NCBI GenBank assembly: GCA_021837545.1
Contig: JAKBFR010000015.1
Span: forward strand, 1 to 31,997
Length of the DNA: 31,997 nucleotides
Direction of reading: 5' to 3'
Source of the DNA: Bacillota bacterium
GTDB taxonomy: Bacteria; Bacillota_A; Clostridia; Clostridiales; Clostridiaceae
Shown: one piece after another, positions 16,707-24,540 of the stretch
How positions within the stretch are numbered: position 1 is the stretch's first letter
How the letters are laid out: every line of letters starts with the position of its first letter
Made by a program: the position numbers and the translations under genes
The notes under the pieces: generated by a model
Told to the model about the DNA's origin: nothing
Database searches by the model: none
Seen by the model: the letters and a program-made list of their open reading frames with translations, nothing else

Positions 16707-16752
16707 TATATTAGGGTTTAAAAACTAAAGTTTATTCTTAAACCCTAATATA
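16707..16752 (-). repeat. Intercistronic hairpin between xylF and xylG
   Basis: The 15-bp arms at 16707-16721 and 16738-16752 are perfectly complementary. The 16-base loop has its own small AAACT/AGTTT pairing. It begins 4 bp after the xylF stop and ends before the xylG ribosome-binding site. No T-run follows, so it is more likely an mRNA-stabilising or partial attenuation structure than a full terminator. Confidence 0.6.
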
Positions 16753-16756
16753 CTAA

Positions 16757-17836
16757 TTACTTGCTTGGTCTTTTATCTTCTGGTACATTTTTATATACTT
16801 CATCAAACTTTTGGAAACCATCTTTTATAACAGTATCATTCATATTGTCTGCTGTTACAGCTATTGGAGTAAGTAACACTGAAGGAACATCTTTTTGTCC
16901 ATTATTTGTTACAGTTCCATTTGTCTCAATATTTTCATTTTTAGCAATTTTTACAGCCATTTCTGCTGCTTGTTTAGCAATATCTTTAATCGGTTTATAT
17001 ACTGTCATTGTTTGAGTTCCCTCTACAACTCTTTGACATCCTGCTAAATCAGCATCTTGACCAGAAATTGAAACTTTTCCTGATAATTTTTGTGCTTCCA
17101 ATGCTTGTATAGCTCCACCAGCAGTGCTATCATTTGAAGCAACAACAGCATCAATTTTATTACCATTTGCAGTTAATGCATTTTCCATTATCTTTAAGGC
17201 TTCTTCTGCTAACCAATCTTTTGTCCATTGATCTCCTACTATTTTAATATCTCCCTTGTCTACATAAGGTTTTATTATATTCATTTGTCCTTGTCTAAAT
17301 AACTTTGCATTGTTATCTGTTGGAGAACCTCCCATCATAAAATAATTTCCCTTTGGAGTTTTATCTACAATTGCTTTTCCTTGTAATTCTCCAACTTTAA
17401 CATTATCAAATGATACATAATAATCTAAATCACAATTAGTAATTAACCTATCATAAGCCAAAACTTTTATTTTATTTTGATGTGCCTCTTCTACTATAGG
17501 TGCTATTGATTCTCCATTATGTGGTATTATAACTAAAACATCTACTCCTTGAGATATAAGATTCTCAGCTTGTGACATTTGTGTTGTATCATCTCCATTT
17601 GATGATTGAAAAATAACGTCTGCTCCAAGCTTCTTAGCTTCTTCTTCAAAGATTTCCTTATCATGTTGCCATCTTTCTAGTCTTAAATCATCAAAACTTA
17701 CACCTATTTTTATTTTTTTATCTGCATTGCTAGCTGTTTGACCACCTGTTTTTGCTCCGCATCCTGTTAAAGCTGAAAATATTAATACTCCGCTTAATGC
17801 TAGACCTAATAATTTAATCATTTTTTTTGATTTCAT
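16757..17836 (-). CDS. xylF: D-xylose-binding lipoprotein of the xylFGH transporter
   Basis: The 359-residue periplasmic-binding-protein-like lipoprotein (Peripla_BP_4 fold) has a signal peptide ending in the lipobox ALTGC, with Cys26 as the anchor. Typical XylF features are IGVSFDDLRLERWQHD near the mature N-terminus, then VLVIIPHNGESIAP, LAYDRLI, and GQDADLAG. It captures D-xylose outside the cell for import by XylG/XylH. AGGGGAG precedes the ATG. It is first in the xylFGH operon, downstream of a well-organised control region, and its transcription is probably activated by the YesN regulator encoded just upstream. A related but membrane-anchored protein (XylFII, 21059-22018) serves as a sensor instead. 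Confidence 0.94.
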   Translation of the reverse strand: MKSKKMIKLLGLALSGVLIFSALTGCGAKTGGQTASNADKKIKIGVSFDDLRLERWQHDKEIFEEEAKKLGADVIFQSSNGDDTTQMSQAENLISQGVDVLVIIPHNGESIAPIVEEAHQNKIKVLAYDRLITNCDLDYYVSFDNVKVGELQGKAIVDKTPKGNYFMMGGSPTDNNAKLFRQGQMNIIKPYVDKGDIKIVGDQWTKDWLAEEALKIMENALTANGNKIDAVVASNDSTAGGAIQALEAQKLSGKVSISGQDADLAGCQRVVEGTQTMTVYKPIKDIAKQAAEMAVKIAKNENIETNGTVTNNGQKDVPSVLLTPIAVTADNMNDTVIKDGFQKFDEVYKNVPEDKRPSK

Positions 17837-17864
17837 AATTTTTTATCTCCCCTTTAAATTCATA

Positions 17865-17885
17865 ATTGTAAATCCTTTTTACAAT
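17865..17885. promoter_or_regulatory. Inverted repeat in the xylF leader
   Basis: ATTGTAAA-N5-TTTACAAT forms a perfect 8-bp palindrome close to the xylF ribosome-binding site. It overlaps by a few bases a second repeat ACAATCT-N7-AGATTGT (17881-17901). The 8-N5-8 geometry equals that of the palindrome upstream of xylR (1393-1413), though the half-site sequence differs. It could be an operator or an alternative leader fold. Confidence 0.35.
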
Positions 17886-17905
17886 CTCAATTATAGATTG
17901 TTTAG

Positions 17906-17915
17906 TAAACGTTTC
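17906..17915. promoter_or_regulatory. cre-like site just downstream of the xylF promoter
   Basis: On the minus strand GAAACGTTTA, in the context TTGAAACGTTTACT, carries the central CG and flanking A/T pattern of a CcpA cre site, with some mismatches to the consensus. It lies about 20-30 bases past the predicted transcription start, where a bound repressor would block elongation. Catabolite repression of xylose uptake by glucose is well known in these clostridia. Confidence 0.45.
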
Positions 17916-17940
17916 AAATAGACTCATTTGCTAACTTATA

Positions 17941-17969
17941 ATTTTATATTGCTGTCTTTTACATCGCAA
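17941..17969 (-). promoter_or_regulatory. Candidate xylF promoter
   Basis: On the minus strand, TTGCGA (17964-17969) and TAAAAT (17941-17946) have exactly 17 bp between them; the predicted start is near 17934. The imperfect -35 fits dependence on an activator, and a long palindrome sits directly upstream. Confidence 0.5.
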
Positions 17970-17978
17970 TTTTTTACT

Positions 17979-18022
17979 ATAAATGATTCATACTGAATTA
18001 AAGATTTCTATGAATCATTTAT
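17979..18022. promoter_or_regulatory. 14-bp palindrome upstream of the xylF -35, candidate YesN activator site
   Basis: Perfectly complementary 14-base arms (ATAAATGATTCATA, 17979-17992, and its complement, 18009-18022) flank a 16-base spacer. CTGAAT (17993-17998) and ATTCAG (18021-18026) allow an alternative pairing. There is no T-run on either strand, so it is not a terminator. Its position, 9 bp upstream of the -35 box, is where an activator such as the YesN regulator encoded upstream would bind. The rest of the 17837-18237 gap holds the listed promoter, cre-like site, leader repeat and terminator. Confidence 0.5.
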
Positions 18023-18099
18023 TCAGCGAATGCATGTGCGTCGAGTTTCTCTACTCCTTTCCTCTATTTCATTGAGTCATAGGTTACTTAAAACAAAAA

Positions 18100-18145
18100 A
18101 ATAATCTAAATTGAATCCTAATATAAGATATCAATCTAGATTATT
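18100..18145 (-). terminator. Terminator of the sensor operon (copy B of a duplicated sequence)
   Basis: The 15-base arms at 18100-18114 and 18131-18145 pair fully in minus-strand RNA with one G-U wobble, and the minus strand then reads seven T residues. It lies about 90 bp after the yesN stop. The hairpin and the adjoining sequence to about 18169 are clearly similar to the terminator region at 3375-3452. Confidence 0.8.
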
Positions 18146-18237
18146 TTAATAAAAAACTATAGTAATATATTGCTTATTACATCGTTTTTTATTTGAATTA
18201 TGCGGATACTATTTATATAATGCATAAAAGCAGTAAA

Positions 18238-19572
18238 TTATTTAGTATATAAATCACCTGTTATTTTAAAGTTAACTGGACTCACTCCTTCATATTTTTT
18301 AAATACTTTGCTGAAATAATTAGGATCGTTATATCCAACTTTATAGCAAACCTCTTTAACATTCATTTCCCCACTTGAAAGTAATTCCTTTGCTATATCT
18401 ATTCTACATTTATTTATATAATCTGAATAACTTGTACCTGTAGCGTCTTTAAAAGTTCTACTAAAATAATATACACTTAAACTGAAGTTACTAGCAACTT
18501 TCTCCAGTTCTAATTCTGTCTCAATATTTTCTTTTATGAAATTCTTTACATTTTCGAATAATTTTAGCTTTATGTTATTAGCATTTTTATTATTTTTTAC
18601 ATCAATAAAATTACTACTATTAATATTACTATCATTAAATTTATCATTAATATCACCTATATGAATAATATTTACATTATCTGAGTTATATATTAGACAT
18701 TTTGTAGCTTGTCTATATGACTTAACTATTTCTTCTACCGAATTATATATTTCTCCAAGTCCAGCTCTTATTGAAATATTGAATCTCTTTTTTATTTCCC
18801 TTCTCAAATTAAAGGCGAGATCAATTTCTAAATTCTTAAAATCATTTATATCTTCATTTTCTATTTGTATAAAATAAGTTAATTCCTGATAAAACACATA
18901 ATTCCCTATGCACTTATCTTTTCTATTAATGTATTCCTTAATGTACTCGCCTATCTTAATTTTAATTTTATCTTTTTCACTCCTACTTGCATGTTTATAA
19001 GCATACTTGTCCTTAATAGATATAACCATTGCATAGCTATTGATAAAATTCATATTTAAACATTGCAAATACATTCTATAATCTACATCATCAAGTTTAT
19101 CATTGATTATTAAATCACTTAGTTGGTTTTCTAATACTGGCAATAATGTATATATTTTTTCTTTGTTTTCAATCTCACTTTTCCTCTTATTTTGTTCCTT
19201 CTTCACAAACTTAATTCCAGAAGAAACTTTCTCAATTATTTCCTCTTTTGTAAATGGCTTCAGGAGATATTCCTTTACATTTATTTTCACAGCTTCTAAT
19301 GCAAAATCAAAATAATCATAAGCAGTTAAAATTATGCTATATAAATTAGGCAATGTAGCATTTATTTCTTTTAAAGCTTGTATTCCATCTATACCCGGCA
19401 TTTTTATGTCCATTATAACTATATCTGGTCTAATACTTTCCGATAATTCAATTGCTTCCCTCCCATTTCTAGCTTCATATACATCTAATTCATCTGGAAA
19501 ACTTTCTTTTATTATATGATTAAGTGTTTCTCTATCATATTTTTCATCATCAGCAAGTAATATTTTCATCAT
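18238..19572 (-). CDS. yesN: Response regulator, AraC type, of the xylose-sensing system (YesN)
   Basis: From the ATG at 19572 the protein has 444 residues. The receiver domain has Asp8-Asp9, phospho-acceptor Asp55 in VIMDIKMPG and Lys105 in LLKPF. A middle region of about 200 residues follows. The C-terminal AraC-type DNA-binding domain has the signature GYNDPNYFSKVFKKYEGVSP. In the C. beijerinckii XylFII-LytS-YesN system the homologous regulator activates xylFGH, which is the next operon here. Start choice: GGGGG lies 9 bases before this ATG, while an earlier in-frame ATG (19581) abuts it. The start overlaps the end of lytS by 23 bp. A terminator follows. Confidence 0.9.
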   Translation of the reverse strand: MMKILLADDEKYDRETLNHIIKESFPDELDVYEARNGREAIELSESIRPDIVIMDIKMPGIDGIQALKEINATLPNLYSIILTAYDYFDFALEAVKINVKEYLLKPFTKEEIIEKVSSGIKFVKKEQNKRKSEIENKEKIYTLLPVLENQLSDLIINDKLDDVDYRMYLQCLNMNFINSYAMVISIKDKYAYKHASRSEKDKIKIKIGEYIKEYINRKDKCIGNYVFYQELTYFIQIENEDINDFKNLEIDLAFNLRREIKKRFNISIRAGLGEIYNSVEEIVKSYRQATKCLIYNSDNVNIIHIGDINDKFNDSNINSSNFIDVKNNKNANNIKLKLFENVKNFIKENIETELELEKVASNFSLSVYYFSRTFKDATGTSYSDYINKCRIDIAKELLSSGEMNVKEVCYKVGYNDPNYFSKVFKKYEGVSPVNFKITGDLYTK

Positions 19573-21046
19573 TATTGCCATCCCCCATTATTGGTATTTT
19601 TAAATAAACTTTTGTCCCCTTCCCCTCTTCACTCTCTATTTTAAACATATCGTTTTTGTCATATAAATATCTAAGTCTCTTTTCTACTATATTTATTCCA
19701 AGTCCAGTGGTATGACCAATATGTTGAGTGTCATAATTATAGTTATTAATCTTGTCCAAAATTTCTTTTGGAATTCCAACACCATCATCTTGAACAATAA
19801 CACTGCAAATCCCATATTCATTATTTATACTGATATCTATGCATCCACCCTCTTCTTTAGATTCTATACCATGTATAAATGCATTTTCTACTAACGGCTG
19901 TATTGTCATCCCTGGAACCTTTACCTTTTTCATATCCATATTTACATTTAAATTAAATTTCACCCTATCATTAAACCTACGTTCTTGAATATATATATAA
20001 TCTTTTACAATATTTATTTCTTCTTCTAACAGTGAATTTGTATTCATACTTCTTAAAGAATATCTTAGAATATTTGATACTGATTTTATTAATTTACTTG
20101 TAGTCGTAGCATTTTCCATTATAGCTGTTGCATTTACACAATTTAAAGTATTAAACAGAAAATGTGGATTTATTTGGGATTGTAACACCTTTAAATCAAA
20201 TTCCTTTAAAGCGTTTTCATATTGGAGATTTTTCATTACTTCTTCTTTTAATTTTTTCTCTAATATAAGCTTATCATTAATTGAACTTATGAAGTTTTTT
20301 ATATCTTTTATCATAGTATTAAACGTTTTTATGAGCACATCTAATTCATATATATCAGTTTTATTTCCTTCATAATACTCAAATTGCCCTTTAGATACCT
20401 TATTAGATGTTTCAACTATTCCTTTTAACCCTTTTGAAATGTTTCTTATAAAAAACATAGCATATATTACACACATAGATAGAATTAATATTAGATAAGT
20501 TGTTAAAGCTACATATACAATGCTACTATTTTTATTCAATTCTTTATAAGCTATACTGCTAGTTTCTAGATAATTTTGCATCAAAGTAGATGCATAGATA
20601 TTGCAATATGATGCAATATTTTTAGCTGCTATAAAATCATCATAATAAAAAATATATCCTTCTTTATTTTCATAAGCTGAAATTGTTTTTTCTGAACTTT
20701 CTTTATATGATCCTAAAGTATTATCTAAGTCACGTAAAATATATTGACTTTTACTATCAGAATTCTTTTTCAATGTTTGTATTTTTTGCTTTGCTAGAAA
20801 TACTTCATTATTATAACTTTCTTTACTTTTTTCAGTTCCACTTAATATATATTGATTAAAGCTATCTAAAGAACCATCAATATGTTGTTTGATTTCATTT
20901 GTTATAATCATATTATTAAGCATATTAACATACCCATCTTCAATTTTTTTGCTCATTGCTAAGGATATAATATTGCATATGCCTATTGGAATAATCAAAC
21001 ATATAACAAATATAATAAATTTGCTATTTAAACTTCTAATTTTCAA
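19550..21046 (-). CDS. lytS: Sensor histidine kinase of the xylose-sensing system (LytS/YesM type)
   Basis: The protein has 498 residues: transmembrane segment 1 at about 9-31, an extracellular, largely helical domain of about 145 residues, transmembrane segment 2 at about 175-200, then HAMP at about 200-252. The His_kinase domain has His295 in QSQINPHFLFN. The ATPase domain has Asn388 (LVENAFIHG), the G1 box DDGVGI at 420-425 and the G2 motif GLG at 448-450. The start is TTG at 21046, with AGGAG overlapping the xylFII stop codon 9 bases upstream; no ATG exists until residue 31, which would delete the first membrane segment. Known homologs form a complex with XylFII to sense xylose. Confidence 0.9.
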   Translation of the reverse strand: MKIRSLNSKFIIFVICLIIPIGICNIISLAMSKKIEDGYVNMLNNMIITNEIKQHIDGSLDSFNQYILSGTEKSKESYNNEVFLAKQKIQTLKKNSDSKSQYILRDLDNTLGSYKESSEKTISAYENKEGYIFYYDDFIAAKNIASYCNIYASTLMQNYLETSSIAYKELNKNSSIVYVALTTYLILILSMCVIYAMFFIRNISKGLKGIVETSNKVSKGQFEYYEGNKTDIYELDVLIKTFNTMIKDIKNFISSINDKLILEKKLKEEVMKNLQYENALKEFDLKVLQSQINPHFLFNTLNCVNATAIMENATTTSKLIKSVSNILRYSLRSMNTNSLLEEEINIVKDYIYIQERRFNDRVKFNLNVNMDMKKVKVPGMTIQPLVENAFIHGIESKEEGGCIDISINNEYGICSVIVQDDGVGIPKEILDKINNYNYDTQHIGHTTGLGINIVEKRLRYLYDKNDMFKIESEEGKGTKVYLKIPIMGDGNNDENITC

Positions 21047-21058
21047 ATTTATCGTCTC

Positions 21059-22018
21059 CTACCTATAAGTATCTATGTTAGTTTTATTAATTATATTTAC
21101 ATCTGTTAAGTATTTTGAATCAATATTGGTATTACCTCCAATTTTATCCATAATAATATTAACAGATTTATATCCCATTTCATCACTTTTCTGTACTATT
21201 GTTGCTGTTACTAATCCATTTTTAATATTATTTAAAGTTTCTTCTAAATCGTCAAAACATATAATTTTCACTTTACCTTGATCATTAAGACCTTTTATTG
21301 CTTTAGCGGCTCCAATACCATCAAGGGCTGACGTACAAAATAATGCATCCACCTTATTATTTCTATTTAATATCTTTCTAGTTATAATTTCTGCTTCAAG
21401 AAGCATAGCATCTGATGAATCTTCATCTATAATTTTTAAATTAGAATTTGAAGTTATATAATTCTTAAATCCTTCTACTCTTTCTTTTTGATTTTTAACA
21501 TCCTTTCCTCCCATTACTATTGCAATATTTCCAGTAGTTCCAACTTGTTGTACCATTTCCTTTCCTGCAACTTGTCCAGCTAAAATATTATCAGTTCCAA
21601 CATATGATAACCTATTACTATCCACTTCATCTGAATCTATTGTCACTACTGGTATTCCCTTTTCCATTGCACTATTAATTTGCTTTTTATATTTCCCCTC
21701 TTCTTGAACATATGTTATTATTCCACTCACTTTGGCAGATGTAGCCATTTCAAAAAGTTTTAATCCTTCCTCTGTACTTGCAGTTGTTGGCCCAATAAAT
21801 TCAACTACTGCACCTCTTTCCTTAGCAGCCCTTTCTGCCCCTTCTTTTATATTCACCCAATAAGGGTTTGTCTTTATATGAGATATTAATACTATTTTAG
21901 GTTTTATAGGATCACTTTCCATCTTTTTATCTCTTAGTAAATATAGAAAAAATAAATTACTACTACAAAAAAGTAATAATAACCCAATAATTACACTCCA
22001 TTTTAAATATTTATTCAT
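21059..22018 (-). CDS. xylFII: Membrane-anchored xylose-binding sensor protein XylFII
   Basis: The 319-residue protein begins with an uncleaved-looking signal anchor (hydrophobic about 8-28, LLLLFCSSNLFFLYLL, no good lipobox), followed by a periplasmic-binding-protein domain (Peripla_BP_4, about 40-315). Motifs include ISHIKTNPYWVNIKEG, VTIDSDEVDSNRLSYVGTDN and FDDLEETL. It is shorter than XylF (359) and is encoded with a kinase and regulator instead of a transporter. In C. beijerinckii its homolog binds D-xylose outside the membrane and pairs with LytS to start signalling. AAAGGAG precedes the ATG. Xylose specificity here is inferred from that homology and from the adjacent xylFGH. Confidence 0.88.
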   Translation of the reverse strand: MNKYLKWSVIIGLLLLFCSSNLFFLYLLRDKKMESDPIKPKIVLISHIKTNPYWVNIKEGAERAAKERGAVVEFIGPTTASTEEGLKLFEMATSAKVSGIITYVQEEGKYKKQINSAMEKGIPVVTIDSDEVDSNRLSYVGTDNILAGQVAGKEMVQQVGTTGNIAIVMGGKDVKNQKERVEGFKNYITSNSNLKIIDEDSSDAMLLEAEIITRKILNRNNKVDALFCTSALDGIGAAKAIKGLNDQGKVKIICFDDLEETLNNIKNGLVTATIVQKSDEMGYKSVNIIMDKIGGNTNIDSKYLTDVNIINKTNIDTYR

Positions 22019-22135
22019 TATTTAGGACTCCTTTTATTTATGTATTCATAAACCATATGTGTTTTTTTAATTTATTTTTATCAATATACTCTGAATTTTC
22101 AATAATAATATTCAGAAAACATTTACAATCTTAGA

Positions 22136-22238
22136 TATAGATAAACAACCTAAAAATTTTACTTATTTATCGGCATAAAGCTTGAATTACCTAAACATTT
22201 TTTATGAATAAGTAAAATTTACTGCATGGTTATCTATA
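22136..22238 (-). repeat. 103-base nested palindrome in the xylFII leader
   Basis: Outer arms TATAGATAA / TTATCTATA (22136-22144/22230-22238), middle arms of 14 perfect base pairs (22154-22167/22207-22220), and an inner CATAAA / TTTATG stem (22174-22179/22201-22206) share one axis. If transcription starts at the promoter at 22289-22317, the whole structure is in the xylFII 5' leader. It could be an RNA regulator, an mRNA stabiliser, or a small mobile-element relic. It is too A+T-rich to be a good terminator. Together with the two promoters it accounts for the distinct signals in the 22019-22581 gap; a further 12-bp A/T hairpin (22507-22532) lies in the chemoreceptor leader. Confidence 0.5.
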
Positions 22239-22288
22239 AATTATAACAACAATTCTAAAATACTTTTAAAATGTTCTTTAATAATGTT

Positions 22289-22317
22289 ATTTTAACGTTC
22301 TTTTTTTTGTTAGTCAA
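22289..22317 (-). promoter_or_regulatory. Candidate sigma-A promoter of the xylFII-lytS-yesN operon
   Basis: On the minus strand, TTGACT (22312-22317) and TAAAAT (22289-22294) are separated by 17 bp. Transcription would start near 22282, with a leader of about 260 bases. The -35 is near consensus, so the sensor is probably made at a basal level. Confidence 0.55.
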
Positions 22318-22334
22318 TATTTTTTGTCCATGCG

Positions 22335-22363
22335 TTGCCATACCTATTGTTGCGGCATATAAT
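22335..22363 (+). promoter_or_regulatory. Candidate sigma-A promoter of the chemoreceptor gene
   Basis: TTGCCA (22335-22340) and a perfect TATAAT (22358-22363) are separated by 17 bp. The start is near 22370, giving a leader of about 210 bases. It is divergent from the sensor promoter, with only 17 bp between the two -35 boxes. No sigma-D motif was seen. Confidence 0.55.
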
Positions 22364-22581
22364 CCATTCCACGCCCTAATATATTTTTTGTAACATTTTG
22401 TATTTAATGAGATTATTTTAAAAAATTGTGATAAAAGTTGGTTTGATTTATTTAATATTTTGGAATAATATATTGAATAATGAAATAATTGTAATCCTTA
22501 TTATATAAAATATTTATTTTAATAAATATTTTAGTGTGTTAAATCATCTGTTATTAAAAAATAAATACGAGGAGTATATTT

Positions 22582-24297
22582 ATGAATTGGTTTAAAAAAT
22601 TAAAAATAGTACAGAAATTGATATCAGCTTTCATCATAGTTGCAATATTGATAGGATTTGTTGGATTTATTGGAATATATAATATGAATACGATTAACTC
22701 TAATGCAGTTATCATGCATGACTGCGATTTGGAAACAATAAAGTATCTAACAACCATAAAGCAAAATTTCACTGATATTCGAGCTGATTTATTAGAACTT
22801 GTATATCAAAAAAATAGATATGAAAAAAATACTGTTTTAGAACAAGAAATTAATTCAATAATTAATGAAAATTATCTTCTGATTGATAAATATGAAAATT
22901 CATTACTTTCTGAATCAGACGAAACAACCTTCGCGCAGTTAAAGGGAAATATAGGGGTTTATATAGCTGCTTGTAATAAAGTGATCAATTTTTCTCATGA
23001 TAATAAATACACTGATGCGGAAACTAGTCTCACTAGTGTTACTGAAGCCAGAAAAAATATATATACAAATCTAAGTAGCCTAATAGAAAACAGTACTATT
23101 CAAGCAGATAATTTCAATCAAGCAAATAATTCAACTTACACAACTTCCTTATATCTTGCAATTTGTATAGTAATATTAGGTTTTATTATTGCAATTACAT
23201 TAGGTTTATTAATATCAATTATGATTTCAAAACAAATTAATCAAGTACTAATATTTGCTGAAGCTCTTGGAAATGGCGACTTAACTAAAACAATAAAAAT
23301 CAACTCAAAAGATGAACTAGGCAATCTTTCTAAAGCATTAAATAATGCAAATAAAAACATAAAAAATTTAATAATTGAAATAATTAATAGAGCTAATGAT
23401 ATAAGTGCAACAAGTGAAGAACTTTCCGCTACGACTGAAGAGATTTCATCTAAAATGGAAGTAGTAAACGAATCTGCTGAACAAATATCTAAAGGAACCC
23501 ATGAACTAAGTTCTACTACCGAAGAAGTGACTGCTTCAACAGAAGAAATAAGCGCTACCACAAATATGCTCGCCAAAAATGCAAGTGATGCAGCAATATC
23601 CGTAAGTCAAATAAAGATACGTGCTACTGATATAAAAGATAAAGCATTAAAAAATATAGAAAAAAGTAATTTGATTTATAATGATAACCGCTTACATATT
23701 CTAAAGGCTATAGAAGATTCTAAGGTTGTAGAAAAAGTTAAAATGATGGCTGATTCTATTGGAGACATAGCAGAACAAACCAATTTGCTTGCTTTAAATG
23801 CTGCTATAGAAGCAGCAAGAGCTGGAGAACAAGGCAAAGGATTTGCTGTTGTTGCTGATGAAGTACGAACTCTTGCAGAACAATCCTCTGAAGCAGTTGC
23901 TAACATTCAAAATATGGTATCGCAAGTTCAAATTGCAGTTGGAAGGTTGTCTAAAAGCGGACAAGATGTCCTTGAATTCATGTCTACTAATGTAAAACCT
24001 AGTTATGAGCTTCTTATGAATACAGGTGTTCAATATGAAAAGGATGCTGAATTTATGAATAATCTCATAGAAGAATTCGCATCATCATCAAAACAAATGG
24101 ATCAAGTGATAATGCAAGTAAGTAGTTCTATACAAAATGTATCAGAAGTTGCTCAAGAATCTGCAACTGATACTAAAGAAATATTAAATAATGTTGCTGA
24201 AATAACATTTGCTATTACTGATGTTGCAAAATCATCACAAAGTCAAGCTGAACTTTCACTAGAACTTAACAAAATGGTACAGAAGTTTAAAATATAA
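22582..24297 (+). CDS. Methyl-accepting chemotaxis protein
   Basis: The 571-residue transmembrane chemoreceptor has transmembrane segment 1 at about 13-33, an extracellular four-helix-bundle-type ligand domain at about 35-185, transmembrane segment 2 at about 188-213, HAMP to about 265, and a long cytoplasmic coiled coil. The signalling hairpin tip is strongly conserved at about 393-437 ([21 protein letters not shown] followed by [15 protein letters not shown]). It signals to CheA/CheW. No chemotaxis partner genes are adjacent, and it is divergent from the xylose sensor operon. A role in taxis toward xylose or xylan products, perhaps through a binding protein such as XylF or XylFII, is an inference from position only. 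The ATG has GAGGAG upstream. Confidence 0.93.
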   Translation: MNWFKKLKIVQKLISAFIIVAILIGFVGFIGIYNMNTINSNAVIMHDCDLETIKYLTTIKQNFTDIRADLLELVYQKNRYEKNTVLEQEINSIINENYLLIDKYENSLLSESDETTFAQLKGNIGVYIAACNKVINFSHDNKYTDAETSLTSVTEARKNIYTNLSSLIENSTIQADNFNQANNSTYTTSLYLAICIVILGFIIAITLGLLISIMISKQINQVLIFAEALGNGDLTKTIKINSKDELGNLSKALNNANKNIKNLIIEIINRANDISATSEELSATTEEISSKMEVVNESAEQISKGTHELSSTTEEVTASTEEISATTNMLAKNASDAAISVSQIKIRATDIKDKALKNIEKSNLIYNDNRLHILKAIEDSKVVEKVKMMADSIGDIAEQTNLLALNAAIEAARAGEQGKGFAVVADEVRTLAEQSSEAVANIQNMVSQVQIAVGRLSKSGQDVLEFMSTNVKPSYELLMNTGVQYEKDAEFMNNLIEEFASSSKQMDQVIMQVSSSIQNVSEVAQESATDTKEILNNVAEITFAITDVAKSSQSQAELSLELNKMVQKFKI

Positions 24298-24389
24298 TTT
24301 AAGTACTTATCAAGACTTAAATATATTTAGGTAATGACTAATCTATTGATATATGACAATCAATGTTGAATTTACCTTCATCTCTAAAT

Positions 24390-24498
24390 AAAAAAGGGGC
24401 TGTCTCAAAATAAAGTTTAGATACAATATATTGTAATTAAACTTTGAAAACAAGCAATACATTGTACTATTTTTCTATTTAGCGACAGTCCCTTTTTT
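24390..24498. repeat. Short inverted-repeat element, possible MITE and bidirectional terminator
   Basis: The ends are inverted repeats of 17 bases with two mismatches (AAAAAAGGGGCTGTCTC at 24390-24406; complement of 24482-24498). The left half carries a palindrome of AAAGTTTA and ACAATATATTGT with TAAACTTT. GGGGCTGTCTC-type ends occur on IS1182-like insertion sequences, so this could be a non-autonomous derivative. As RNA it forms a strong hairpin with flanking A and T runs. It separates convergent genes (chemoreceptor and Nudix gene) and probably ends transcription from both sides. No transposase is present. Confidence 0.5.
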
Positions 24499-24540
24499 CT
24501 TGATTATATTTTTAGAATTTATTGGCAATTCTCAGGTTCA

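Noticed and set aside
22507..22532. 12-bp A/T palindrome as a terminator upstream of the chemoreceptor
   Set aside because: The stem is all A/T with a 2-base loop and no T-run after it; termination here would prevent receptor expression.
22554..22772. 72-residue open frame on the minus strand opposite the chemoreceptor start
   Set aside because: It is antisense to the conserved receptor N-terminus, has no ribosome-binding site or family resemblance, and covers the receptor's own start region.
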